47,897 bases of DNA from Planococcus koreensis. Lineage in GTDB: Bacteria; Bacillota; Bacilli; Bacillales_A; Planococcaceae. The stretch is from NCBI RefSeq assembly GCF_004761975.1, contig NZ_RQII01000067.1:1-47897 (forward strand), read 5' to 3'. This document shows, piece after piece, positions 9,595-18,106 of the stretch (the first letter of the stretch is position 1; every line of letters begins with the position of its first letter). The notes under the pieces are model-generated. The model was not told the origin of the DNA and searched no databases. It saw only the letters and a list, made by a program, of their open reading frames with translations. A program made the position numbers and the translations under genes.

Positions 9595-11463
9595 ATGGCT
9601 TTTATCCGTACCAATATCGAATTGATCGCTGCCATTGCATCAGGAATTTTAATTCTCGTTGCGTATTATTTGGAAACACAGGAACTTAGCCCGTATTATA
9701 TCGTCGCTTATTTGCTGGCATTCGGCATCGGCGGCTATGCTAAAGCGAAATACGGCATCAAGAAAACCATTGAAAACAAAGATCTCAATGTGGAAATTCT
9801 AATGATTCTTGCAGCTGTCGGCGCATCCATTATCGGCTATTGGACTGAAGGTGCGATTTTGATTTTCATTTTCTCGCTGAGCGGTGCACTTGAAACGTAT
9901 ACGATGAACAAAAGCCGGAAGGAAATTTCCGCGTTGATGGACCTTCAGCCCGAGGAAGCGTGGCTGTTGAAAGATGGCAAAACTGAGCGGGTTTCGGTAA
10001 AAGAATTGAATACTGGCGACGTCGTCGCAGTCAAACCTGGCGAACGCATTCCGGTTGATGGCGAAATCCTCTCCGGGCAGACCGCGGTCGATGAATCCGC
10101 CATCAACGGCGAATCGATTCCTGCTTCGAAATACGAGCAAGACACCTTGTTTGCAGGCACCGTCAACTTGACCGGCGCCATCACAATGGTGATGACGAAG
10201 CCGAGTTCCGAAACACTGTTTCAAAAAATCATTGATCTGGTTCAGTCAGCGGAAAGCGAGAAATCTCCTTCCCAGCAGTATATCGAACGAGTTGAAGGCC
10301 CCTATGTAAAAGTGGTGCTGGTGGTATTCGTACTGATGCTGTTTCTCCCGCATTACATACTCGGATGGGACTGGACGACCACTTTCTACCGGGCGATGGT
10401 GCTGCTGACCGTGGCCTCCCCTTGCGCTGTCGTGGCGTCCATCATGCCAGCCACGTTGGCAGCGATTTCAAATGGCGCAAAAAGCGGCATCATCTTTAAA
10501 GGCGGCATGCACCTGGAGAATTTAAGCCAAGTAAAGGCTATCGCATTCGACAAAACGGGTACGCTGACACGCGGCAGGCCGGAAGTCACAGACTTTGTTA
10601 TCCGCGAAGGCGTCGACCGCGAGGAAATTATGGCAAAAGTAGCCGGGATTGAATCCCAATCGAACCATCCTTTAGCAAAAGCAATTACAGACTACATTAT
10701 CCAGCAAGGAATTGAACCTCTTCCCAATGTCCAAATCGAAGATGTGCCCGGATATGGGCTGAAAGCGTTCATCGCTGCAGAACAATTGCTGGTCGGCAAA
10801 CCGGGATTTGTCGGCTCCAGCGACGCGGAAGCTTTTGAAGGCGGCCTCTTGGAAACTCTGGCCAACCAAGGCAAGACTGTCACGTTTGTGCGCGACAGCA
10901 AAGGCATCGTCGCCGCGATGGCATTGAAAGATACGGTTCGTGAAATCGTTAAAACAACCATCCGTGAGCTGAAAAGCAAAGACATCCACTGTCTTATGCT
11001 TACAGGCGATAACGAAAAAACCGCAAAAGTCATTGCCAGCGAAACCGGAGTCGACGATTATATCGCGGAATGCCTGCCAGGCGACAAAGTCACCTACATC
11101 AAAAATATGCTGGACAATTATGGCACCGTCGGCATGGTCGGAGACGGCATCAATGATGCCCCTGCACTTGCCACTTCCACAGTCGGAATTGCGATGGGAG
11201 AAGGCACAGATGTTGCCCTGGAAACAGCGGATATCATCTTGATGAAAAACGATTTATCGCGTATCGCCTACTCGATCCGTCTGGCAAAAAAAATGCAGCG
11301 CATTGTCAAACAAAACATTTATTTTTCCATCGGTGTCATCATCGTACTGATCATCTCTAATTTCTTTCAAGCCATCACACTGCCGTTTGGTGTGCTTGGC
11401 CATGAGGGGAGCACCATCCTGGTCATCTTGAATGGCTTGCGGATGTTGAACCGAAATGTCTGA
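9595..11463 (+). CDS. P1B-4 type heavy-metal translocating P-type ATPase (PfeT/ZosA/CtpD-like)
   Basis: This 622-residue ATP-driven metal exporter of the plasma membrane has the NGES actuator motif (171-174), the phosphorylated Asp319 in DKTGT, HP at 358-359, and MVGDGINDAP near 514-523. The membrane metal-site motif is Ser275-Pro276-Cys277 rather than CPC, and the last membrane segment carries HEGST at 603-607. That pair defines the P1B-4 group, known for Fe(II), Co(II) or Zn(II) efflux. There is no N-terminal CxxC metal-binding domain, as usual for that group. GGAGG precedes ATG 9595. I saw no clear PerR or Fur box upstream. The metal is inferred, not shown. Confidence 0.88.
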   Translation: MAFIRTNIELIAAIASGILILVAYYLETQELSPYYIVAYLLAFGIGGYAKAKYGIKKTIENKDLNVEILMILAAVGASIIGYWTEGAILIFIFSLSGALETYTMNKSRKEISALMDLQPEEAWLLKDGKTERVSVKELNTGDVVAVKPGERIPVDGEILSGQTAVDESAINGESIPASKYEQDTLFAGTVNLTGAITMVMTKPSSETLFQKIIDLVQSAESEKSPSQQYIERVEGPYVKVVLVVFVLMLFLPHYILGWDWTTTFYRAMVLLTVASPCAVVASIMPATLAAISNGAKSGIIFKGGMHLENLSQVKAIAFDKTGTLTRGRPEVTDFVIREGVDREEIMAKVAGIESQSNHPLAKAITDYIIQQGIEPLPNVQIEDVPGYGLKAFIAAEQLLVGKPGFVGSSDAEAFEGGLLETLANQGKTVTFVRDSKGIVAAMALKDTVREIVKTTIRELKSKDIHCLMLTGDNEKTAKVIASETGVDDYIAECLPGDKVTYIKNMLDNYGTVGMVGDGINDAPALATSTVGIAMGEGTDVALETADIILMKNDLSRIAYSIRLAKKMQRIVKQNIYFSIGVIIVLIISNFFQAITLPFGVLGHEGSTILVILNGLRMLNRNV

Positions 11464-11469
11464 ACACGC

Positions 11470-11506
11470 AAAAAAACCGCGAACCTTTTAGGTTTCGCGG
11501 GTTTTT
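11470..11506. terminator. Bidirectional terminator, ATPase/yihY
   Basis: CCGCGAACC pairs with GGTTTCGCGG (one-base bulge) around 11477-11500, with an A run on the left and a T run on the right. The yihY stop codon lies inside the loop. Confidence 0.85.
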
Positions 11507-12396
11507 CGTATGGCTGAGAATTTATCGCGCCTGCCTTGCATGACAGCATTGATCTGGCCGCCGATCAAAAGCAGCATCGCGGAAATATACAGCCACAGCA
11601 TCATGAGGATAATCCCCCCGATGCTGCCGTAGGTAGCTGAAAAATTCCCGAAATTATTGATATAAGTTGAAAATCCGAATGAAATAATAAGCCAGCCAAC
11701 CGTCGTAAAGGCAGCACCGGCCAGTACACTCCGGACGTCCAATTTGACGCTCGGTGCAATCCAGTAAATGACCGAACAGACAAGGAAAATGATTAGGAAT
11801 GGAATAGTGTATCGAATAACTCCCCATAATTCCAGAAAACCTGCTTCCAGTCCCAAATAGCTGAAAATGAGAAGCCCTACTTGGCGCCCAAAAATCGGCA
11901 GCACTAATGCGACAATCAAAATGAAAATCATCAGGATGGTCAACAAAATCGACATGCCGCGCGTCACCAATAACGAGCGTTTTTCTCCCACTCCGTAAGA
12001 CTGGTTCAAGGATTTAATCAATGAATCCATACCGAGGCTGGCCGACCAGATGGTCGCAATCAGACCGAATGACAGCAAGCCGCTGTTTTGGTTGGTCAGT
12101 ATCTCGTTGAGCGTCTCTTCAATCAAGATATAGATTTCATCCGGCACTACTTGAGTCAGGAATTGATAGACCTGATCTTTTTTCAAGTTCAAATAGGGCA
12201 ACAACGTAATCAGAAAGATAAGCAGCGGAAAAATGGATAACAGGAAAAAGAACGCTAATTGCGCTCCCAATCCTAAAACATCCATATCGGCAACCCGTTT
12301 TTTCAGTTCTTTCAAGAATCCTTTGCCAGTGGTAACATCGTACTTGGCATCGAGGTTATTTAAACGTTCTTTGGTTGCTTTCGTGTCGTTTTCCAT
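11488..12396 (-). CDS. YihY/BrkB family membrane protein (YfkH-like)
   Basis: This 302-residue integral membrane protein has about six hydrophobic segments and the family pattern GLGAQLAFFFLLSIFPLLIF near residues 42-61. Further conserved blocks are SLGMDSLIKSLNQSYGV and ATYGSIGGIILMMLWLY. The family includes B. subtilis YfkH and the misnamed ribonuclease BN; its function is unproven. An N-terminal soluble helix precedes the first membrane segment. It follows the YtxH gene by 20 bases with only a weak ribosome binding site, so it is probably the second gene of that unit and shares its stress-type promoter. Confidence 0.85.
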   Translation of the reverse strand: MENDTKATKERLNNLDAKYDVTTGKGFLKELKKRVADMDVLGLGAQLAFFFLLSIFPLLIFLITLLPYLNLKKDQVYQFLTQVVPDEIYILIEETLNEILTNQNSGLLSFGLIATIWSASLGMDSLIKSLNQSYGVGEKRSLLVTRGMSILLTILMIFILIVALVLPIFGRQVGLLIFSYLGLEAGFLELWGVIRYTIPFLIIFLVCSVIYWIAPSVKLDVRSVLAGAAFTTVGWLIISFGFSTYINNFGNFSATYGSIGGIILMMLWLYISAMLLLIGGQINAVMQGRRDKFSAIRKTRET

Positions 12397-12416
12397 ATTT
12401 TCAGGCTCGATTTGAC

Positions 12417-12899
12417 TTAAGCCTTTTTTGAAGAATTGGTCGATGAATTAAAGCTGTTAGAAGAATTTCCAGTTCCTGTTGTGCTTGACGAGCTGTTATC
12501 ATTCCCAAGAGAAGTTGTCGGCGATGGGTTATCTTCTTTTAAAGCAGAAGCTACATCATCTTTCGTTTCAACGATAGCGTCTTTTGTTTCAGTGAAAGCT
12601 TGCTTCGTTTCAAGCGCCATTTCTTTTACTTGTGGAGTCAGCCCTTTTAGTTCATTCACTTTTTCGCCTACGTAAGATGCATCTTCTGAAATGCGCGAGT
12701 ATAAGTTCTGTACTTTTTCAGCTTGCTGTTTCGCTGTGGAAACCAACTCTTCACGATTTTGCGCATAATATTTCGCGTTGCTCGAAAGGTTTTTCGATTT
12801 GTTCATGACATCATTTCTCGTGTTGCGATCGAATAACGATACGATAACTCCTAGTGCTGCTCCTACTAATAATCCTTGCAATAATTTGTTTTGGCTCAT
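12417..12899 (-). CDS. YtxH domain-containing protein
   Basis: This 160-residue protein has an N-terminal glycine-rich hydrophobic segment (LLQGLLVGAALGVIVSLF, about 6-23), typical of YtxH proteins. A helical region with repeated ETKxA/ETKDD heptads (about 96-115) follows, then a Ser/Asn/Thr-rich low-complexity tail. It is probably membrane-anchored by the N-terminus. Family members such as B. subtilis YtxH belong to the general stress regulon. AGGAGG precedes the ATG. A sigma-B-like promoter lies about 50 bases upstream, and the BrkB-like gene follows. Confidence 0.82.
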   Translation of the reverse strand: MSQNKLLQGLLVGAALGVIVSLFDRNTRNDVMNKSKNLSSNAKYYAQNREELVSTAKQQAEKVQNLYSRISEDASYVGEKVNELKGLTPQVKEMALETKQAFTETKDAIVETKDDVASALKEDNPSPTTSLGNDNSSSSTTGTGNSSNSFNSSTNSSKKA

Positions 12900-12947
12900 T
12901 GTGTATTCCTCCTAGTGTAATTGTAGTACTTGCGTCTATTGTGGTTT

Positions 12948-12973
12948 TTTCCCTCTTCATCTGAAAACTAAAC
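12948..12973 (-). promoter_or_regulatory. Putative sigma-B promoter for ytxH-yihY unit
   Basis: On the minus strand GTTTAG (12973-12968) is followed after 14 bases by GGGAAA (12953-12948). This matches the sigma-B consensus GTTTAA-N12-14-GGGWAW closely. It lies about 50 bases before the YtxH start, a gene family under sigma-B control in B. subtilis. Confidence 0.6.
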
Positions 12974-13003
12974 TTTCATGTCTGTTTATTTTTCAGAAAA
13001 AGC

Positions 13004-13033
13004 TTGACTCTTCGTTTAATATTTCGGAATATT
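13004..13033 (+). promoter_or_regulatory. Putative promoter with overlapping palindrome upstream of symporter
   Basis: TTGACT (13004-13009) lies 18 bases before AATATT (13028-13033). The interval contains the perfect inverted repeat AATATT-TCGG-AATATT at 13018-13033, overlapping the putative -10. It could be an operator or a small hairpin. Confidence 0.4.
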
Positions 13034-13099
13034 AACTCTAAAGGTGGTGAGCATTCGACTGTCCACGATACGACTTAACTACATAAGGGGGAAGATTCA

Positions 13100-14461
13100 A
13101 TGGAACAATTAGAATTATTTTTAGGAGAAGTCAGCGGTTTTGTGTGGGGTCCCCCGCTTTTGATTTTATTGGTGGGAACCGGAATTTACTTGACCATCCG
13201 CCTTGGGCTGCTGCAAGTGCGCTTGCTGCCTTACGCACTGAAACTGGTTTTCACAAAGAACCAGGACAAGGAATCCGTCGGCGACATCACGCATTTCCAG
13301 GCCCTCTCCACCGCCTTGGCTGCAACTGTCGGTACCGGTAATATCGTCGGTGTTGCAACAGCTGTTGTACTTGGCGGACCGGGAGCTGTGTTCTGGATGT
13401 GGCTATCTGCATTCTTCGGAATGGCCACGAAATACGGCGAAGCAGTATTAGCCGTCAAATACCGCGTCACCGACGCCAATGGCCAAATGGCCGGCGGACC
13501 GATGTATTACCTTGAGCACGGGCTGAAACAAAAATGGCTCGGCGTCTTATTCGCTATTTTCGGCGCGATTGCCGCATTCGGCATCGGCAACGGCACTCAG
13601 TCGAACTCTGTAGCTGCCGTTGTGCGCGATACATTCAGCGTCCCTACTTGGATCACTGGACTTATTTTAACGGTCTTTGCCGGCGCAGTCATTTTGGGCG
13701 GCATCAAAACAATCGGTAAAGTCACTTCTTATTTTGTTCCATTCATGGCACTTTTCTATATTATCGCTGGTATGGCCATCATGGTCATGAACCTTGAATT
13801 GATCGGCCCGGCATTTGCGACGATCTTCAGCGCAGCCTTCACAGGCGAAGCGGCTGTCGGCGGAGCAATCGGTGCCGCTATCCGCTACGGCGTTGCGCGC
13901 GGCGTCTTCTCCAACGAAGCGGGCCTCGGATCTGCACCAATCGCGGCTGCGGCTGCGAAAACGGATATGCCTGGCCGCCAGGCTCTCGTGTCGATGACGC
14001 AAGTATTTATCGACACGTTGATCATCTGTTCGATTACAGGCGTTACCATCGTCATGTCCGGCTTGTACATGGATGATGCCTATGAAGGTTCTGCATTGAC
14101 GACAGCCGCTTTCGAACAATTCCTCGGACCGGTCGGACCGATCATCGTAGCAGTCGGATTGATTTTCTTCGCTTCTTCAACGATTATCGGATGGTCGTAT
14201 TACGGCGAGAAATGCTTCCAGTATCTCTTTAAAAACCCATCGCTGTTAATCGTTTACCGCATTGCTTTCATCGCAATGGTATTCGTCGGCGCGACCGTAT
14301 CACTTGATGTAATCTGGATGTTCTCGGATATCATGAACGGGTTAATGGCACTTCCTAACTTAATCGGATTGCTTGGTTTGTCCGGCGTCATCGCTTTGGA
14401 AACAAAACGCATTGTCGCAAAAATCAAAGAAGAAAAAGCAGCAGCGCAATCTGGCAATTGA
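13100..14461 (+). CDS. Alanine or glycine:cation symporter family (AGCS) transporter
   Basis: This 453-residue membrane protein of the AGCS family takes up small neutral amino acids (alanine, glycine, sometimes glutamine) with Na+ or H+. The family signature appears as ALAATVGTGNIVGVATAV, followed by GGPGAVFWMWLSAFFGM and the conserved AGGPMYYLEHGL loop. SNEAGLGSAPIAAAAAKTD and the C-terminal DIMNGLMALPNLIGLL also match. About ten membrane segments are visible. AGGGGGAA precedes ATG 13100. It is divergent from the YtxH gene. Which amino acid is carried cannot be decided from sequence. Confidence 0.88.
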   Translation: MEQLELFLGEVSGFVWGPPLLILLVGTGIYLTIRLGLLQVRLLPYALKLVFTKNQDKESVGDITHFQALSTALAATVGTGNIVGVATAVVLGGPGAVFWMWLSAFFGMATKYGEAVLAVKYRVTDANGQMAGGPMYYLEHGLKQKWLGVLFAIFGAIAAFGIGNGTQSNSVAAVVRDTFSVPTWITGLILTVFAGAVILGGIKTIGKVTSYFVPFMALFYIIAGMAIMVMNLELIGPAFATIFSAAFTGEAAVGGAIGAAIRYGVARGVFSNEAGLGSAPIAAAAAKTDMPGRQALVSMTQVFIDTLIICSITGVTIVMSGLYMDDAYEGSALTTAAFEQFLGPVGPIIVAVGLIFFASSTIIGWSYYGEKCFQYLFKNPSLLIVYRIAFIAMVFVGATVSLDVIWMFSDIMNGLMALPNLIGLLGLSGVIALETKRIVAKIKEEKAAAQSGN

Positions 14462-14483
14462 CATTTTTTTTGAACAGTGAAAT

Positions 14484-14519
14484 GATGGGTTATACCTTAT
14501 CGAAAGGCAGGAACCCATC
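14484..14519 (+). promoter_or_regulatory. Hairpin abutting the yfkK start codon
   Basis: GATGGGTT (14484-14491) is the perfect complement of AACCCATC (14512-14519), which ends directly before the yfkK ATG at 14520. An inner CCTT/AAGG pair would occlude the only purine-rich ribosome binding sequence, AAGGCAGG. The arrangement could make yfkK translation depend on opening the hairpin. Confidence 0.45.
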
Positions 14520-14741
14520 ATGGATCTTTCAAAACAATCCAACGAAAATGTTTCGTACATGATTGAAGAGATAAAAACGAAATTGCGCATGGTCAACGTC
14601 GATGCGATGAAGCCTGAACATTTCAACGCTTCCCAGTACGAAGACTTGAAAGAATTATACGAAATGGTCGCGAGCCGTGAAAACATCACGCCGAACGAAA
14701 TGCAGGCCATCGCCAAAGAACTTGGTTCGTTGCGCAAATAA
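14520..14741 (+). CDS. yfkK: DUF1128 family protein YfkK
   Basis: This 73-residue, mainly helical protein has the DUF1128 pattern NVSYMIEEIKTKLRMVNVDA and the C-terminal EMQAIAKELGSLRK, matching B. subtilis YfkK. Its function is unknown. It lies 58 bases after the symporter stop with no terminator hairpin between them, so it may be cotranscribed. Its start is preceded by a self-complementary hairpin rather than a clean ribosome binding site. It ends at a bidirectional terminator shared with the convergent methyltransferase. Confidence 0.83.
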   Translation: MDLSKQSNENVSYMIEEIKTKLRMVNVDAMKPEHFNASQYEDLKELYEMVASRENITPNEMQAIAKELGSLRK

Positions 14742-14789
14742 AAAAATCCCTTGTTATCCAAGAAGCACTTGGAAAGCAAGGGATTTTTT
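14741..14789. terminator. Bidirectional terminator, yfkK/methyltransferase
   Basis: AAAAAATCCCTTG pairs with CAAGGGATTTTTT, with an inner CCAAG/CTTGG stem. It serves both convergent genes, whose stops lie at its two edges. Confidence 0.92.
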
Positions 14790-15768
14790 ATTTTGAATAC
14801 TGGACGATGTACCAGCTGCCTTCTTTAATGACCGTGTGAATGCCGAGAAGCTTCAATCCCGCTGTCTCCCCCCACTCGGCAAGCTCTTCGCGTGTCGGCA
14901 GGCGGTACAGGTTATCAAAGGATGAGAAAAAGCTGTTGAAGACGTTGGCAAATGGCGGATCGTCGACGCTGCCGGCGATTGGCGTAACGACCGAGAATAT
15001 CCCGCCTTCTTCAAGCCAGCTTGCCAATTCCGTAAATAGCGCCTCGCGTTTTTCCAGGTCAATGTAATGGATGACGTTATTCAGCATCACCATATCGTAT
15101 TGCCGCTCCGGTTGATAATGCCATAAATCTGCATTGACGATTTCGATATTGGCATCATCCTGGGTCAGCTGCTCGGCTTTCTCTGCAACTGCCGGACTGA
15201 TTTCAATGCCCGTAAAATGGGTATCAGGAAAACGTTTGGCAAGCTTCTTGATATAGCCCGCTTCCCCGCAGCCGATATCCAGCACTTGTTTAAATTCATT
15301 GTCCCGAATCTTTTTCGACATTTTCGGCATTGCCAGGACTTCCAGCAGCCTGCTCGTTTCAGCGACTGTCGGTGCATGCTTTTCTTCGTCAAAATGGCTT
15401 CGGCTTTTCTCCCGCATCATTTCCGGGTATTGGAGCAGCGTCGGAATATGCAATTCCATCATTTCTTTCAATAGAACGCCCGACGAGTTATTGCCTTTTG
15501 GCTTAGGCAGCTTCCAGGCATTCGCGATTTTGTAGCGTCCTCTTCCCGCTTCTTTCAAATGGCCGATCGACAAACCCACCATGATCCATTGTTCCAGCAA
15601 ATCTTCATCCAGCTGCAGGGCATCCGCCACATCGAATTTGCTCATCGGCCGCCCGAAAGCTTTGAACAAATCCAGCTCGTAGCCGACATAGGCGTGCCAG
15701 CTCGATAAGAATGGCTCGTTCCGCTTCATATACATTCTTGCTGTAATCATTTTCATCACATCTATCAT
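14788..15768 (-). CDS. Class I SAM-dependent methyltransferase with N-terminal winged-helix-like region
   Basis: This 326-residue protein has an N-terminal helical region of about 100 residues resembling the dimerisation/winged-helix part of O-methyltransferases (MSKFDVADALQLDEDLLEQW). A Rossmann methyltransferase domain follows, with motif I VLDIGCGEAGYIKKL (about 162-176), GIEISPA as motif II and MVMLNNVIHYI as motif IV. The acceptor is probably a small molecule. Its ATG overlaps the stop of the FAD monooxygenase by four bases (ATGA), strongly suggesting a two-step pathway of hydroxylation then methylation. The product is not recognisable. Confidence 0.8.
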   Translation of the reverse strand: MIDVMKMITARMYMKRNEPFLSSWHAYVGYELDLFKAFGRPMSKFDVADALQLDEDLLEQWIMVGLSIGHLKEAGRGRYKIANAWKLPKPKGNNSSGVLLKEMMELHIPTLLQYPEMMREKSRSHFDEEKHAPTVAETSRLLEVLAMPKMSKKIRDNEFKQVLDIGCGEAGYIKKLAKRFPDTHFTGIEISPAVAEKAEQLTQDDANIEIVNADLWHYQPERQYDMVMLNNVIHYIDLEKREALFTELASWLEEGGIFSVVTPIAGSVDDPPFANVFNSFFSSFDNLYRLPTREELAEWGETAGLKLLGIHTVIKEGSWYIVQYSK

Positions 15769-17072
15769 TTAAGTCCCTCCACTTTCCACGGATAATCATC
15801 ATTCTTGGTGTAGTATTTCAATTCTTTCATATCGGGCTTCAAATCAGTGGTTCGGACCGGCATGAACCCGCCTTGGATAATCCGGTCGCGGAAATTCTCT
15901 TTCCACATCCCAAGGCCGGAAACATTCAGCATTTGTTTAAAGTGGAGTACAGAATCTTCTTCCATACGCTCAAACGTCTTTTGGCGGAAATAGCTTACCG
16001 TCTTGAAGGGAAATGAATAGGCGAGCGCCGCCAAGTGGCTGAGCTGGATCACGTGTTCAGCTCGCCGGTACCTGACTTTCTCGTACCATGTCAGATTGTC
16101 ATCAGAAGCATCACCCTGTTCAAGCATGTCGGCCAATAGCTCTCCTAAGACATCCGCATCCTGGATCGCCATATTCATCCCTTCCCCTGCCATGGGATGA
16201 ACCGCATGGGCAGCGTCTCCGATAATCACTTTATTGCCTTTTACATACGAAGGCGCGTGGTACATCACAGGTATCATCAGCTGGATTTTCTTCCAGTCTT
16301 TCAATTGCTGGACATAACCGTCCACGGCTGGCGCCAAATCTGTATAAAGTTTATGAAAATGGCTGATGGGCTTTTTTTTCAGCTCCTGGTAATCGCCTTC
16401 AGGGATCAGATAAACGCTGCGCACTTGCTGGTCGGGCAATGGAAAGAGACCGAGGAACCGATTGTACGTGGAGATGATTTTGCCATCCTTGAAGGTTTCC
16501 GCTCTCGGAAAAGTGACTGTCAGGAAATGATGGTTGTAGAGCGTCTGCTTCACTTCAATGCCCATATCTTTGCGTGTTACCGATGTGCGCCCTTCTGCGC
16601 CGATGAAATAATCGGCCTCGACTTCGAACTTGTCATCGCCTTTTTGCAAAATCGCCGCTTTTTCCGTAAACCCTTTGCAGGCGGTGCCGCTGTAATAATG
16701 GAAATTTCCGTATTCTGCTGCGGCATCCCGCAGGACTTTTTTCAACTCTTCATGGTGAATCATATAAGCCGCATCGTATTTGCCGGGCAGCACGCTGTAA
16801 TCCATATATGATTGGTCCCTTACTTTAAGGGAACTTGATAATTCCAGCATATCGAGCACTTTGATTTCATTGGCGCTTGAATGGATAGCATCGAACAGGC
16901 CAAGGCGGTCGAAAATCTGCATGCTCTTTGGCTGCAATAATTCACCTTTATATACCGGGGTCTTATTCGTCAGCCGCTCAGCCACTACGACATCTACGCC
17001 CCTTTGGACAAGCTTCAGGGCAAGTGTTAAACCTCCCACTCCGCCGCCACTGATAAATACATCTGTTTTCAT
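15765..17072 (-). CDS. FAD-dependent monooxygenase (UbiH/PHBH-type)
   Basis: This 435-residue flavoprotein of the aromatic hydroxylase group has an N-terminal dinucleotide-binding GGGVGG at 9-14. The DG motif is GAEGRTSVTR at 158-167. The GD motif is VIIGDAAHAVHPMAGEGMN with Gly285-Asp286. Such enzymes use NAD(P)H and O2 to hydroxylate or epoxidise small aromatic or isoprenoid molecules. AAGGAG lies nine bases before ATG 17072. It is the first gene of a two-gene unit with the overlapping methyltransferase. No quinone or polyketide genes lie nearby to name the substrate. Confidence 0.83.
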   Translation of the reverse strand: MKTDVFISGGGVGGLTLALKLVQRGVDVVVAERLTNKTPVYKGELLQPKSMQIFDRLGLFDAIHSSANEIKVLDMLELSSSLKVRDQSYMDYSVLPGKYDAAYMIHHEELKKVLRDAAAEYGNFHYYSGTACKGFTEKAAILQKGDDKFEVEADYFIGAEGRTSVTRKDMGIEVKQTLYNHHFLTVTFPRAETFKDGKIISTYNRFLGLFPLPDQQVRSVYLIPEGDYQELKKKPISHFHKLYTDLAPAVDGYVQQLKDWKKIQLMIPVMYHAPSYVKGNKVIIGDAAHAVHPMAGEGMNMAIQDADVLGELLADMLEQGDASDDNLTWYEKVRYRRAEHVIQLSHLAALAYSFPFKTVSYFRQKTFERMEEDSVLHFKQMLNVSGLGMWKENFRDRIIQGGFMPVRTTDLKPDMKELKYYTKNDDYPWKVEGLK

Positions 17073-17141
17073 GCATTTCAGCTCCTTGTTTTTCTGTACC
17101 CGTTAAGCCATCCAATGAAAACACTAAAACCCTCTGTTTAT

Positions 17142-17172
17142 GCAAAAAGAAGCCCTCTTTTGGAGGGCTTCC
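17142..17172 (-). terminator. Terminator after psuG
   Basis: GAAGCCCTC pairs with GAGGGCTTC around a short loop, with a T run on the minus-strand side. It separates psuG from the FAD monooxygenase downstream. Confidence 0.88.
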
Positions 17173-17185
17173 CGTAAATCGATTC

Positions 17186-18106
17186 CTATAGCCTATTTAG
17201 TTCTACAGCTAATTGCGCGCCGACTTGAGCGTTGTATTTTACCAATTCAATGTTTGCAACCAGGCTCGATCCGCCCGTCAGTTCTTTCACTTTGCCAAGC
17301 AGGAATGGCGTCACTTCTTTGCCTGCTATGCCTTGCGCCTTGGCTTCCGCCATTGCCTGTTCGATAATCCCGGAAATGAAAGACTCTTCCAGCGCATGCT
17401 CTTCAGGTATCGGATTGGCGATAACCGCTCCGCCTTCAAGCCCAAGATCCCATTGCGCTTTGAGGACATTAGCCATCGTAGCCACATCGTCTGCACGGAA
17501 CGTCAAGTCAAATCCGCTGTCGCGTGTATAGAAAGCCGGCATTTTATCCGTTTGGTGGCCGATGACCGGAACACCTTTCGTTTCGAGGTATTCGAGCGTG
17601 AGCCCGATATCCAAAATCGATTTCGCGCCTGCACAAACAACCGCTACGCTCGTTGAAGCCAATTCTTCAAGGTCCGCTGAGATATCCATTGTCGTTTCGG
17701 CACCGCGATGAACGCCGCCGATTCCACCAGTTGCGAATACACGGATGCCTGCCAGCTCAGCACAAATCATCGTTGCTGCAACTGTAGTGGCACCCAATTT
17801 TTTCGTCGCGATCAATTGGCCGATGTCGCGGCGAGATACTTTCGCCACGTCCGGGCTATTGCCCAAAAGTTCCAATTCGTCATCGGATAAACCGATTTTG
17901 ATTTTTCCGTCCATGATGGCAATTGTTGCTGGCACTGCCCCGTTGTCGCGGATGATCGCTTCAACGATTCGCGCTGTTTCAACGTTTTGAGGATACGGCA
18001 TGCCGTGTGAAATAATCGTGGATTCGAGTGCCACCACCGGCTGCTTGTTGTCCATTGCCTGTTGTACTTCAGTTGAATAGGTAATCATGTCTGCTAATTT
18101 TGTCAT
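17186..18106 (-). CDS. psuG: Pseudouridine-5'-phosphate glycosidase
   Basis: PsuG splits pseudouridine 5'-phosphate into uracil and ribose 5-phosphate. The 306-residue protein has [19 protein letters not shown] with Glu28, AKVSRRD with Lys89, and [17 protein letters not shown] with Lys162, the residue corresponding to the Schiff-base lysine of E. coli Psu[13 protein letters not shown] and the C-terminal [14 protein letters not shown] are also typical. Its ATG overlaps the stop of the upstream kinase gene by four bases (ATGA), and GGAGG lies upstream. It is the second gene of a pseudouridine degradation operon. Confidence 0.92.
   Translation of the reverse strand: MTKLADMITYSTEVQQAMDNKQPVVALESTIISHGMPYPQNVETARIVEAIIRDNGAVPATIAIMDGKIKIGLSDDELELLGNSPDVAKVSRRDIGQLIATKKLGATTVAATMICAELAGIRVFATGGIGGVHRGAETTMDISADLEELASTSVAVVCAGAKSILDIGLTLEYLETKGVPVIGHQTDKMPAFYTRDSGFDLTFRADDVATMANVLKAQWDLGLEGGAVIANPIPEEHALEESFISGIIEQAMAEAKAQGIAGKEVTPFLLGKVKELTGGSSLVANIELVKYNAQVGAQLAVELNRL

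Noticed and set aside
13034..13099. Riboswitch upstream of the amino acid symporter
   Set aside because: A GTGG/CCAC pair is visible, but none of the conserved glycine-riboswitch features were found.
16197..16811. 204-codon plus-strand frame
   Set aside because: Antisense to the FAD monooxygenase, whose FAD motifs are on the minus strand. No protein-like features.
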